Positions 43,658 to 52,340 of a stretch of 64,000 bases of DNA are shown piece after piece. Made by a program: the position numbers and the translations under genes. The DNA is from RYN-133 sp963708645 (lineage in GTDB: Bacteria; Actinomycetota; Actinomycetes; Mycobacteriales; Jatrophihabitantaceae). The notes under the pieces were generated by a model. The model did not search any database. It saw only the letters and a list, made by a program, of their open reading frames with translations, and was not told the origin of the DNA. Positions within the stretch are counted from its first letter, which is position 1. Every line of letters begins with the position of its first letter. The stretch lies in the NCBI GenBank assembly GCA_963708645.1, contig CAVPTA010000008.1:124001-188000 (forward strand), read 5' to 3'.

Positions 43658-44701
43658 ATGATCCGCGTCGTGCTGGCCGCGATCGGGCTGTCGCTGGCGT
43701 CGGCGAGCGCCGTCGCCGCGGCCACGCCGAACGCAACCGGGCCCGGAGTTTCACGGGTCCCCGTGCCGGCAGCTGGACGCGCGGTCAACACCTCGCACCC
43801 GAACTGGTGGGTCGGCCTCGGGACACCCGCCAGTTGCACCTCGGCCGCGGTCGTCGCAGCTGTGCGCAAGGGTGGCGTGATCCGGTTCCGCTGCGGGCCT
43901 AAGCCGGTCACGATCGTCATGCGAGCGACCGCGAAGGTCGTCAACACCTCGCATCGCGTCGTCCTCGACGGGCGCGGACTCGTGACCCTGAGCGGCGCGG
44001 GCACACGGCGGATTCTCTACATGGACACCTGCGACCAGAACCAGATCTGGACGACCTCGCACTGCGACAACCAGGCCCAGCCGCAGCTGATCGTGCAGAA
44101 CATGTCGTTCACGCGCGGCAACTCCACCGGACAGCACTTCGACGGCGGCGGCGGAGGCGCGATCTTCGCGCGCGGCGGGCAGCTCCGCGTCGTGAACTCG
44201 CACTTCATCGGCAATCGCTGCGACGCCCACGGGCCGGATCTCGGTGGTGCCGCAGTGCGAGCGCTGTCGCAGTTCCGCCAGCGTCCGGTCTACGTGACCG
44301 GATCGACGTTCCGCGCCAACGTGTGCAGCAACGGCGGCGGGTTGAGCAGCATCGGCGTCTCATGGGTGGTGCTCAACAGCCGATTCGTCGCCAACCGCGC
44401 GATCGGGCACGGTGCGAACCCTGCGCGATCCGGTACGCGTGGTGGCGGAAGCGGCGCTGCGATCTACACCGACGGCAACACCTACTCGGTCACGCTCGGC
44501 GGCACCTTCATGGGCAACAACCACGCGAACGAGGGCGGCGGAGCACTGTTCTTCGTCAGCAACGACCGCACGGGGACGCTTGCGATCCGCCACAGCACGC
44601 TCTCGCACAATCCGAGCGACGGCTTCCATACCGCAGGACTACCCGGCATCTTCTACCTCGGCCACGGCCGCCCGACGATCGTCTCATCGATCCTGCGCTG
44701 A
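43658..44701 (+). CDS. Secreted right-handed parallel beta-helix protein
   Basis: 347 residues. A signal peptide (about 1-25, ending near AVAAA) precedes a pectate-lyase-like beta-helix. Repeated short turns such as GGGGGAIFARGGQLRVVNSHFIGN, GGGLSSIGVSWVVLNSRFVAN and EGGGALFFVSND follow the polymorphic outer-membrane/beta-helix repeat pattern G-G-(A/G)-(I/L)-x-x. Four Cys residues could form disulfides outside the cell. No catalytic residues of pectate lyases are evident. A possible role in carbohydrate binding or adhesion is inference. Ends 10 nt before the convergent hrpA. Confidence 0.82.
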   Translation: MIRVVLAAIGLSLASASAVAAATPNATGPGVSRVPVPAAGRAVNTSHPNWWVGLGTPASCTSAAVVAAVRKGGVIRFRCGPKPVTIVMRATAKVVNTSHRVVLDGRGLVTLSGAGTRRILYMDTCDQNQIWTTSHCDNQAQPQLIVQNMSFTRGNSTGQHFDGGGGGAIFARGGQLRVVNSHFIGNRCDAHGPDLGGAAVRALSQFRQRPVYVTGSTFRANVCSNGGGLSSIGVSWVVLNSRFVANRAIGHGANPARSGTRGGGSGAAIYTDGNTYSVTLGGTFMGNNHANEGGGALFFVSNDRTGTLAIRHSTLSHNPSDGFHTAGLPGIFYLGHGRPTIVSSILR

Positions 44702-44711
44702 CGATCCGCGG

Positions 44712-47700
44712 CTACGGCGTGATCGCGTCGATCGCGCGGAAGATCCGCTTCTCGCTGACGGGACGGGGCGTGCCGAGCTGCTGCGCCCAGAGGCTGACGC
44801 GAAGTTCCTCGATCTGCCAGCCGATCGCGCGTACGTCCTCGGCGTCCGCGCGCGCCGCGGGCAGGGCGCGCACCAGGTCGGCATGGGCCGACTGCACCGC
44901 GTGCACCCGGGCCATGCGAGCGGCGTCGACGGCCGGGTCGCGAGGCAGCAGTTCGAGCCGCCGGGCGATCGCAGCGAGGTAGCGGGCGAGATCGGGCAGC
45001 CTGGCCCGGCCTGCAGCGACGACGAACCCGCGCGGCAACAGCGTGCGGAACTGTGTGCGGATGTCGTCGATCGCAGCGGCATGGGCCGGCAGCGGGTCAG
45101 TGGGTAGCTCGCGGCGCACCTCGTGCGCCTGCGCGAGTACGCGTTCCACGCGCTCGACGATGTCGATCGTCGCCGGGACGAGATCAGCGGCGACCTTCGC
45201 CCGCAATTCGTCGAAGGCCGTCCGGGTCCACGGCAGCGTCGGGACGAGCGCATCGACGGCTGCATCCGCGCAGTCGTCCAGCAGCGCGGGGACGGAGCCG
45301 TCGGGGTTGGCGCCGAGCACCAGCCGAGCACGTGTCGACAGCGAACGTTCGGCGGCCTTCGCCGGCGACGACGTCGTGAGCCGCAACAAGCGTCTGATGC
45401 CGGCGCGCATCGCCGTCGCTTGCTCGGCAGGCGAGGCAAACACCCGGATCGAGACAGTGGCGCCGGCATCGACGAACGCCGGGAAACCCTGCACCACGTG
45501 CTCGCCGCTGCTGCGTTCGAGTAGCTGCGGCAGCTCGGCCAGATCGGCCGGCCACGCCGACAGATCGTCGCGTTCGATGCCGCCGGCGACAGCCTTCGCG
45601 ACGGCGGCGCGCACCGGCGCGGCGAGTTCCTCCTGCAACGCAGCCAGATCCTTACCGCGGGCGACCTCATTGCCCGCCGCGTCCTCGACAGAGAACGTGA
45701 CTCGCAAATGCGCCGGGAGCTTCGACAGGTCGAACGCGTCCAGCGGCACGAGCACGCCGCCGCGTCGGTGCAGCTCGCGCTGTACGCCTTCGAGCAGTGG
45801 TTCCTGTCCCGGGGTGAGCGCGGCGAGCACGGCCCGCGCGGTGTCCGGGGCCGGGACGAAGTGGCGGCGGAGGTCCTTCGGCAGCGAGCGGATGAGCCCA
45901 GTGACGAGTTCTTCGCGCAGCGCCGGCACCTGCCACCCGAACTCCTGCCCGCCGAGCCGGGCCAGCACGTCGGCGGGGACGTGCACCGTCACCCCATCGT
46001 CAGTCGCACCCGGCTCGAATCGGTACGTGATCGGTAAAGACAAGCTTCCTGATTGCCAGGTATTCGGGTTGTCGTCGTCAGCGTCCTCTTCGTGTCTGAG
46101 CACGTCGTCGCGGGTCAGCGTGAGCAGGTCGGGTGTCTTGTGGCGCTGGTTCTTCCACCAGGCGTCGAAGTGTCGGCCGCTCGCCGCCTCGGGCGGAATT
46201 CTGCTGTCGTAGAACGCGAAGATCTCGTCGTCGCCGACGAGCAGGTCACGTCGCCGGGCTCGCTCCTCGACCTCGGTCAGCTCGGCGATCAGCGCCCGGT
46301 TGTCACGGAAGAAGTGGTGGCGCGTCGTCCAGTCGCCTTCCACGAGCGCGTGCCGGATGAACAGCTCCCGCGCCTCGGCCGGATCGACGCCGGCATAGCC
46401 CACCCGACGATGCGCGACGATCGGCAGGCCGTAGAGCGTGACGCGTTCGTAGGCCATCACCGCCCCGCGTCGCGCGTCCCAGTGCGGTTCGCTGTAACTG
46501 CGATTGACGAGGTGAGCGGCGAGCTTCTCAACCGACTCGGGCTCGATGCGTGCCGCGATCCGACCGAACAGTCGCGACGTCTCGACGAGCTCCGCGACGA
46601 CGACCCAGCGCGGCGGGCGCTTGCTGAGCACCGATCCGGGCGCGAGCACGAAATGCGAATTGCGAGCGCCGAGGTATTCACGGGAGTCGCCCTCGCGCAG
46701 GCCGAGGTGGCCGAGCAAACCCGAGACGACGGCGGCGTGCACACGTTCTGGGTCGGCCGGTTCGTCGGCGGCCACGATGCCGAGGCCGGCGGCGATGGTG
46801 CGCAGCTGACCGGCGAGGTCTTGCCATTCGCGGATGCGGAGGTAGTGCAGGTACTCGTCGCGACACATCCGCCGGAACTGGTTACCCGAGAGTTCCTTGC
46901 GTTGCGCACGAACGTAGTTCCAGAGGTTGAGATAGCTGACGAAGTCGGAGTGCTCGTCGGCAAATCGGGCGTGCTTCTGGCGCGCGGCTTCCTCGGCATC
47001 GGACGGGCGCTCGCGCGGATCGGGGATCGACAGCGCTGCGGCGATGACGAGAACCTCGCGCACGCAACCTTCGTGTTCGGCCTGCAGGATCATGCGTGCG
47101 ATGCGCGGGTCGACGGGCAATTGGGCGAGCCGGCGCCCGAGGTCGGTGATGCGCGCCGATTCGTCGAACGCGCCGAGCTCTTGCAGCAACGCGATGCCGT
47201 CGCGAACCGCACGACGATCCGGGGGGTCGAGGAACGGGAAGTCGCCGACATCGCCGATGCGCAGCGCCGCCATCTGCAGGAGCACGGCCGACAGGTTGGT
47301 GCGCAGGATCTCGGGCTCGGTGAAGCGCGGTCGCGCCTCGAAGTCGGGTTGCGAGTAGAGCCGGATGCAGATGCCGTCGGACAATCGACCGCACCGGCCG
47401 GCACGTTGCCCGGCCGATGCCTGCGAGACAGGTTCGATCGGCAGCCGCTGCACTTTGGTGCGGCGGCTGTAACGCGAGATGCGTGCCGTCCCGGGATCGA
47501 CGACATAGCGAATGCCCGGCACGGTGAGCGAGGTTTCGGCGACGTTGGTCGCGAGCACGATGCGCCGCCCCGTGTGCGGCTCGAAGACCTTCTGCTGCTC
47601 GGCGGTCGGCAGCCGGGCGTAGAGCGGCAGCACTTCGGTGTTGCGTAGCTTCGCTCCGCGCAATGCGTCGGCGGTGTCGCGGATCTCGCGCTCGCCGGAC

Positions 47701-48608
47701 AGGAACACGAGCACGTCACCGGGCTGTTCTCGATCAAGCTCGCGCACCGCGTCGACGACGGCCTCGGTCTGGTCACGCACGCGGACTCGCTGTACGACGT
47801 CGTGATCGGGATCGTCGGGGTCGTCGTCGTCGGAATCGTTGAGCTCGGGCTCGAGCGGGCGGTAGCGGATCTCGACGGGGAACGTGCGTCCGCTGACCTC
47901 GACGATCGGTGCGTTTCCGAAGTGCGCACTGAAGCGCTGCGGATCGATGGTCGCCGACGTGACGATCACCTTCAGATCGGGGCGCTGCGGCAGCAACCGG
48001 GTGAGGTAGCCGATCAAGAAGTCGATGTTCAGGCTGCGCTCGTGCGCCTCGTCCAGAATGAGCGTGTCGTAGCGGCGCAGCGTGCGGTCGCGCTGGATCT
48101 CGGCGAGCAGGATGCCGTCGGTCATCAGCTTGACGAGCGTGCGGTCGCTGACCTGGTCGGTGAAGCGCACCGTGTAGCCGACGACCTCACCCAGCGGCGT
48201 GTGCAACTCGTCCGCGATGCGCTGGGCGACCGTGCGCGCGGCGAGCCGGCGCGGCTGGGTATGGCCGATCGTGCCGCGCACGCCGCGGCCGAGTTCAAGA
48301 CAGATCTTGGGCAGCTGGGTCGTCTTGCCCGAACCCGTTTCGCCGGCGACAACGACGACCTGGTGATCAGCGATCGCGGCAGCCAGATCCTCGCGTTTCG
48401 CGCTGACCGGCAGATCGGGATACGTGATCGTCGGCAGCGCCGCGCGCCTGTCGGCGACGAGCAGTTCGCTGCGTTCGATCTGGCGCGCGATCGCCGTCAG
48501 GTCGTTGGGGCGACGCGCCTGGCGCAGCCGCTTGGCGAGCCGCGCCTCGTCGGCGAGCGTCACGCCGTCAAGACGGGCCCGAAGTTCGGCGGCGGACGGT
48601 GCGGACAC
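44712..48608 (-). CDS. hrpA: ATP-dependent RNA helicase HrpA
   Basis: DEAH-box helicase of 1298 residues, the typical HrpA length. Walker A VVAGETGSGKTTQLPK is near residue 88, DEAH in LILDEAHERSLN near residue 185, SAT in VIVTSATIDPQRF, and motif VI QRAGRCGR near residue 405. HA2 and OB-fold regions follow, then the long C-terminal DUF3418 domain specific to HrpA. HrpA acts in RNA processing and ribosome rescue. Convergent with the beta-helix gene; the alpha/beta hydrolase gene upstream ends 10 nt before its start. Confidence 0.96.
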   Translation of the reverse strand: MSAPSAAELRARLDGVTLADEARLAKRLRQARRPNDLTAIARQIERSELLVADRRAALPTITYPDLPVSAKREDLAAAIADHQVVVVAGETGSGKTTQLPKICLELGRGVRGTIGHTQPRRLAARTVAQRIADELHTPLGEVVGYTVRFTDQVSDRTLVKLMTDGILLAEIQRDRTLRRYDTLILDEAHERSLNIDFLIGYLTRLLPQRPDLKVIVTSATIDPQRFSAHFGNAPIVEVSGRTFPVEIRYRPLEPELNDSDDDDPDDPDHDVVQRVRVRDQTEAVVDAVRELDREQPGDVLVFLSGEREIRDTADALRGAKLRNTEVLPLYARLPTAEQQKVFEPHTGRRIVLATNVAETSLTVPGIRYVVDPGTARISRYSRRTKVQRLPIEPVSQASAGQRAGRCGRLSDGICIRLYSQPDFEARPRFTEPEILRTNLSAVLLQMAALRIGDVGDFPFLDPPDRRAVRDGIALLQELGAFDESARITDLGRRLAQLPVDPRIARMILQAEHEGCVREVLVIAAALSIPDPRERPSDAEEAARQKHARFADEHSDFVSYLNLWNYVRAQRKELSGNQFRRMCRDEYLHYLRIREWQDLAGQLRTIAAGLGIVAADEPADPERVHAAVVSGLLGHLGLREGDSREYLGARNSHFVLAPGSVLSKRPPRWVVVAELVETSRLFGRIAARIEPESVEKLAAHLVNRSYSEPHWDARRGAVMAYERVTLYGLPIVAHRRVGYAGVDPAEARELFIRHALVEGDWTTRHHFFRDNRALIAELTEVEERARRRDLLVGDDEIFAFYDSRIPPEAASGRHFDAWWKNQRHKTPDLLTLTRDDVLRHEEDADDDNPNTWQSGSLSLPITYRFEPGATDDGVTVHVPADVLARLGGQEFGWQVPALREELVTGLIRSLPKDLRRHFVPAPDTARAVLAALTPGQEPLLEGVQRELHRRGGVLVPLDAFDLSKLPAHLRVTFSVEDAAGNEVARGKDLAALQEELAAPVRAAVAKAVAGGIERDDLSAWPADLAELPQLLERSSGEHVVQGFPAFVDAGATVSIRVFASPAEQATAMRAGIRRLLRLTTSSPAKAAERSLSTRARLVLGANPDGSVPALLDDCADAAVDALVPTLPWTRTAFDELRAKVAADLVPATIDIVERVERVLAQAHEVRRELPTDPLPAHAAAIDDIRTQFRTLLPRGFVVAAGRARLPDLARYLAAIARRLELLPRDPAVDAARMARVHAVQSAHADLVRALPAARADAEDVRAIGWQIEELRVSLWAQQLGTPRPVSEKRIFRAIDAITP

Positions 48609-48618
48609 TCGTCCAAGC

Positions 48619-49293
48619 CTATGGGGCGCCCGCCACCAGATAGTCGGCCACGGCGGGCGCGTTCGAGAGTGCGATCAGATGGCCGCCCGGCAGCACGTCC
48701 GCGTCGAGGCCGAGCCGCTCACGAGCGACCCGGCGCTGGAGGTCGGGCGGGAAGAACCGGTCGTCGGCACCGGCGAGCGCTCGGATCGGGATCTCGGGCC
48801 ACTTCTGCAGGGTGCACCGGCTCTCGAAGACCGCCTGCGCCTCGTTGCGCTGGTACGGCTCGCCCTCGGCCGCAACAGCTGGGTCGACGTCGTGCAGGAA
48901 GTAGACGGCCAGGTCGATGTCGGTGGTGTAGCCGCCCGTCTCCGCCGCAGCGAGGCGCGCTGTTTCGGAGTCGACGTTGCGCCACCACTCGTCCGGCGAC
49001 TCGCCGGGCGCCGGGATCATCGCGTTCACGAACACCAGCCCGCGTAACGCGATGCGCTGGCAGACCTCGGCGGCGGTGAACCCGCCGAGCGACTGCGCGA
49101 CCACGACGACGTCGTCAGAGTCAGCGGCCGCCGCGACGACGAGATCGGCGTATTCGGGCAGTGCGACCGACTCGTCATCGCCGGGAAGGTCGACCGCGAT
49201 TGCGCGGTGGCCGGCCTGCTCGAGCAACGGGACGAGCCGGCTCCAGTACCAGGCGACGCCGCCGGCGCCGGGAATCAGCGCGTAGGTGGTCAT
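48619..49293 (-). CDS. Alpha/beta fold hydrolase
   Basis: 224 residues. YALIPGAGGVAWYWSRLVPLLEQAGHRAIAVDLPGDD-type start contains the oxyanion hole G-A-G-G. VVVAQSLGGFTA places the nucleophile Ser at about residue 68, AGADDRFFP the acid, and LPGGHLIALSNA the His. This is the small esterase type close to salicylate esterase-like plant and actinobacterial proteins. Substrate unknown. It ends 10 nt before the hrpA start and may be co-transcribed with it. Confidence 0.88.
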   Translation of the reverse strand: MTTYALIPGAGGVAWYWSRLVPLLEQAGHRAIAVDLPGDDESVALPEYADLVVAAAADSDDVVVVAQSLGGFTAAEVCQRIALRGLVFVNAMIPAPGESPDEWWRNVDSETARLAAAETGGYTTDIDLAVYFLHDVDPAVAAEGEPYQRNEAQAVFESRCTLQKWPEIPIRALAGADDRFFPPDLQRRVARERLGLDADVLPGGHLIALSNAPAVADYLVAGAP

Positions 49294-49321
49294 GTCGTCA
49301 CCCTAGGGAACACTGCCGACC

Positions 49322-49693
49322 ATGAGCGGCTTGCGATTCAGCACGGTGAACATCGGCGCGCCCGATCCAGGGGCGCTCGCGCGCTTCTACGAGCGGCTGC
49401 TCGGCTGGCGGATCGGGCACGAGGAGCCCGGCTTCGTGATCGTGCGCAACCCCGACGGCGGTGTCGCGTTGTCGTGTCAGCAGGAGGACGACTACGTCGC
49501 GCCCGCGTGGCCGGCCGGCCCGGGCGATCAGCAGATGCAGCTGCATCTCGAGATCGCGGTGCGCGACCTCGACAGCGCGGTGCTCCACGCCGTGGAGTGT
49601 GGTGCGACGCTCGCGCAGTACCAGCCGCAGGACGACGTGCGCGTGTGCCTCGATCCGGCCGGACACCCGTTCTGTCTGTGGCTCGAGAGCTAG
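49322..49693 (+). CDS. VOC (glyoxalase/bleomycin resistance) family protein
   Basis: 123 residues, two beta-alpha-beta-beta-beta modules. FSTVNIGAPDPGALARFYERLLGWRI, LHLEIAVRDLDSAVLHAVECGA and VCLDPAGHPFCLWLES are the VOC pattern, with LHLEI and GHPFCLWLE corresponding to metal-ligand strands. Closest to uncharacterised actinobacterial glyoxalase-like proteins. Substrate unknown. Ends 4 nt within the convergent gene at 49690. Confidence 0.88.
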   Translation: MSGLRFSTVNIGAPDPGALARFYERLLGWRIGHEEPGFVIVRNPDGGVALSCQQEDDYVAPAWPAGPGDQQMQLHLEIAVRDLDSAVLHAVECGATLAQYQPQDDVRVCLDPAGHPFCLWLES

Positions 49694-50010
49694 ACGCGGC
49701 GCCCAAAGATGTTGGCTTCCATTCCGTCGAGCACGCCCGTGTACGCACCGGGCACCTCGATGTCGAGAACGACGCCGTCCGGCTCGTCCCGCACCGTGAA
49801 GGTGAAGAACGAGCAACACTGTGACTCGCGCTCGGTGAGGTCGCGCACCGCGGCGGCACACCCCGGCCGCAACTGCAGCGCGAGCCGGGTCGGGGCGTGC
49901 CGCGTAGCCGACACGACCTCGTTCGCGAACAGCGCCTCGAATTCGGCCACGCGGATCGGCTGGTCTTCGGTGGGCAGCGTGCACGCATCGGGAACCGTTG
50001 TCGAGGTCAC
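49690..50010 (-). CDS. Hypothetical protein with Cys-Cys motif
   Basis: 106 residues from a GTG that overlaps the upstream stop (GTGA). CTLPTEDQPIRVAEFEALFANEV and RESQCCSFFTFTVRDEPDGVVLDIEVP are recognisable as a conserved actinobacterial family without assigned function. The adjacent Cys pair before SFFTF suggests metal or thiol chemistry. It is translationally coupled to the Cys-peptidase-like gene upstream (4-nt overlap). Function unknown. Confidence 0.72.
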   Translation of the reverse strand: MTSTTVPDACTLPTEDQPIRVAEFEALFANEVVSATRHAPTRLALQLRPGCAAAVRDLTERESQCCSFFTFTVRDEPDGVVLDIEVPGAYTGVLDGMEANIFGRRV

Positions 50011-50714
50011 GCATTCAGCGTAGGCACCGGTGGTGCATCGAGTGCGGCGCTCGGCGTGCAATGTGTGTAGCGCTGGACGAACGCGCCGAAGGTGTGCTCG
50101 TCCGAGTCCGGATCGACAACGGCGCCATCGACCGAGTATTCGACGTCCGGGGCGCCAGCCGTCGAGAACGACAAGGCGACGCGGTCGCTGTCGTGATGGT
50201 TCGGATCGCCGATGGCGAGGGTGATTCGTCCCTCGTCGTCCTCGTCGTAACCGTAGGCAAGCACTTGGTGGTTCTTCCCGAGATCGGCAGGCGAGAACGA
50301 CCGCACGCGGATCAGACCGAGGCAGACGAGCTGCGCCGCGTCGAGGGCGGCGTTGATAGCCGGCCATTGCCGCACCGTCTCTGCGCCTTGATCGTGGAAA
50401 GGCAACTGGTAACTGTAGAACTTCGCTACGCCGGCAGGGATGTCGAAGCTGTCGAACAATCGCCGGCTGATGTAGTCGTAGAGCGGCGTGTTCAACGGCG
50501 GGTTCGTCGTCGTCGCCGGGATGGGTTCTCCCGATTCGAAGAAGTCGCGTACCGCGAAGGCCATGCCGCCGCACAGACCGCCTGCCGCGTCGCCGATCTT
50601 GATCGGGCCGGTCGGAAACGGGATGGTCAGCGTTGGCTCGTGCGGCCAGCTGTTGCCGAAGTGGAATCCGTTGGTGCTCGGCAGGAATCGGGGCACCCGA
50701 ATCGTGGTCGTCAT
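50007..50714 (-). CDS. Uncharacterised protein with papain/C39-like Cys-His-Asp pattern
   Basis: 235 residues. GLCGGMAFAVRDFFESG places a Cys at the start of a helix near residue 45. KNHQVLAYGYDED supplies a His and IGDPNHHDSD an Asp/Asn, the order found in C39- and papain-fold proteins. HFGNSWPH at the N-terminus and DYISRRLFDSFD are family-like. No signal peptide. The ATG is preceded by AGGAGG at 8 nt. Coupled to the Cys-Cys protein gene downstream. Peptidase activity is inference; it may be an inactive or specialised member. Confidence 0.65.
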   Translation of the reverse strand: MTTTIRVPRFLPSTNGFHFGNSWPHEPTLTIPFPTGPIKIGDAAGGLCGGMAFAVRDFFESGEPIPATTTNPPLNTPLYDYISRRLFDSFDIPAGVAKFYSYQLPFHDQGAETVRQWPAINAALDAAQLVCLGLIRVRSFSPADLGKNHQVLAYGYDEDDEGRITLAIGDPNHHDSDRVALSFSTAGAPDVEYSVDGAVVDPDSDEHTFGAFVQRYTHCTPSAALDAPPVPTLNA

Positions 50715-50855
50715 GAGCGCGCCTCCTGCAACCGTGGAGTCATCGTAGGTCCCGCTGGATACCGTTGCCATACGCGCGATGCTGGACGTGTGCACGTCAG
50801 CGATGGGGACGAATCCACGATCGACACCGGCCGCAGCTATCGCAGTGGGACTCCG

Positions 50856-51110
50856 ATGGTCATTCACGTGCGTCATCGCGGGCTGCGGTACGACCTCAAC
50901 GACGACGGCGCCGCGGTCGAACTTGCCGGCAAGCGCCGCGGGTGGCTCGAGCTCGCGCAACGGGTCGTGGCTGCCGACGGTTTCAACATCAACCGGCGAG
51001 GCGTGGTGTTCGTCCCGGCTGTTGAAGGCCGGGACATCGACGACCTCTGCCTGCGTCTCGGTGAGTCGTCGCGCCAGGTCTACCTCGCACTGCTCGAACT
51101 GGGCGGCTGA
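50856..51110 (+). CDS. Small hypothetical protein
   Basis: 84 residues from the ATG at 50856; a GTG at 50790 would give 106. The composition and codon bias look coding (HRGLRYDLNDDGAAVELAGKRRGWLELAQRVVAADGFNINRRG). No family was recognised. The region resembles a small beta-rich protein of unknown role. It overlaps the 3' end of the convergent methyltransferase gene by 31 nt. Confidence 0.45.
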   Translation: MVIHVRHRGLRYDLNDDGAAVELAGKRRGWLELAQRVVAADGFNINRRGVVFVPAVEGRDIDDLCLRLGESSRQVYLALLELGG

Positions 51111-51856
51111 CGGACGGCCTCGATGAGGTGCCGGTTGGAGTGCGCTACGAACGGGCCGTCGGCGCGGATATGTGTGTCGAGACGGCACAGCGTGTCGCGA
51201 TAGCGATCGACGGTGAAGTCGGGAACCCACCAGACACACTTGCGCAGGGTGTAGACAACGGCGCCGATGTCGTAGAACTCCATGCGACAGCGAGCCGTCT
51301 GCAGATCCACCACGGTCAGCCCGGCCGCAGCCGCCTCGCGCGATTCGGCGTACGGGTCGCGGCCGTCGTCAGCCGCCGGGTAGGGACCGAGGAAGTACTC
51401 GATGAGCTCGACGGCGGAGGCCGAGCCCACGTGCTGTGCGAAGTAGCTGCCGCCGGGGACGAGCACGCGGGCGATCTCGGACCAGTCGGGATCGACGGGG
51501 TGCCGACTCGTCACGAGGTCGAAACTCGCGTCGGCGAACGGCAGCGGCGTGCCTGGTTCGGTGGCGACCACCTGGACGCCTCGGGGTTCGAGACGTGACC
51601 GGGCGATCGCGAGATTCGCAGGCCAACTCTCCGTGACAACCATGCGCCGCGGAAGAGTGGGCAGCTCGGCGATGATCTCGCCGCCGCCGGTGTCGAGATC
51701 GAGAGCGGACGAGGCCTTCGGAAGCCGCTCGGCGAGCAGCGCCGAGTAGCCCCACGGTGGGCGCTGTTCGGTGGCACGGCCCTCGAGCCAGCCGAAGTCC
51801 CAACCTGAGACGTCGAGGTTCGCCGCCTCGTGGACCAGGTCGTCGAAATCGCGCAC
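51080..51856 (-). CDS. Class I SAM-dependent methyltransferase
   Basis: 258 residues from a GTG. SALDLDTGGGEIIAELP is the SAM-binding motif I, VVTESWPANLAIARSRL motif II, PLPFADASFDLVTSRHPVDPDWSEIARVLVPGGSYFAQHVG covers motifs III-V. A conserved C-terminal part (YDIGAVVYTLRKCVWWVPDFTVDRYRDTL) is characteristic of an actinobacterial methyltransferase group of unknown substrate. No operon partner. An alternative upstream start is possible as no clear ribosome site is seen. Confidence 0.88.
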   Translation of the reverse strand: MRDFDDLVHEAANLDVSGWDFGWLEGRATEQRPPWGYSALLAERLPKASSALDLDTGGGEIIAELPTLPRRMVVTESWPANLAIARSRLEPRGVQVVATEPGTPLPFADASFDLVTSRHPVDPDWSEIARVLVPGGSYFAQHVGSASAVELIEYFLGPYPAADDGRDPYAESREAAAAGLTVVDLQTARCRMEFYDIGAVVYTLRKCVWWVPDFTVDRYRDTLCRLDTHIRADGPFVAHSNRHLIEAVRQPPSSSSAR

Positions 51857-51973
51857 GAGTGCAGGATGGCACCGTGACCTTTCCGAGGGCAGGCTCGGCG
51901 AATCGTCGCGTGGGGTATATGTGGCGGTGTCGACCCGCTTGACCCTGCTCTGCGAATCAGTCGGAGGATCCGC

Positions 51974-52300
51974 ATGATCGTCATCACCGCCAAGTTCCGT
52001 CCCAAGCCCGATGACGTCGAGCGGTGGCCCGACATCGTTGCCGAGTTCACGGCGGCGACCCGGTCCGAGCCGGGTTGCCTGTGGTTCGACTGGTCGCGAT
52101 CGGTCGAGGATCCCGATGAGTACGTGCTCATCGAGGCGTTCGCCGACGGCGAGGCGGGCGGGTCGCATGTGCAGTCGGCGCACTTCAAGAAGGCGCAGCA
52201 GGACCTCCCGCCGCACCTGTCTGCGACACCGAAGATCCTCAGCTTCGAGGCTGACGCCGACGGCTGGTCGGACCTCGGGGAACTCACCGTCAGCAGCTAG
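51974..52300 (+). CDS. Antibiotic biosynthesis monooxygenase (ABM) domain protein
   Basis: 108 residues with the dimeric alpha/beta barrel pattern of ABM/YgiN proteins: VITAKFRPKPDDVERWPDIVAEFTAATRSEPGCLWFDWSRS-type start, then YVLIEAFADGEAGGSHVQSAHFKKAQQDLP. The family includes quinol and haem-degrading monooxygenases; the substrate here is unknown. An imuB gene with its own SOS box follows directly. Confidence 0.88.
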   Translation: MIVITAKFRPKPDDVERWPDIVAEFTAATRSEPGCLWFDWSRSVEDPDEYVLIEAFADGEAGGSHVQSAHFKKAQQDLPPHLSATPKILSFEADADGWSDLGELTVSS

Positions 52301-52314
52301 CCGTATTGCATATA

Positions 52315-52330
52315 TCGAACAGGTCTTCGA
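52315..52330. promoter_or_regulatory. SOS box (LexA site) upstream of imuB
   Basis: TCGAACAGGTCTTCGA matches the LexA consensus TCGAAC-N4-GTTCGA at 11 of 12 specified bases. It lies 11 nt before the imuB GTG, in the same relation as the site at 39888 to imuA'. Confidence 0.82.
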
Positions 52331-52340
52331 TACTTGGTGG

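Noticed and set aside
46053..47648. A 531-codon open frame on the plus strand
   Set aside because: Antisense shadow of hrpA, whose minus-strand helicase motifs are unambiguous.
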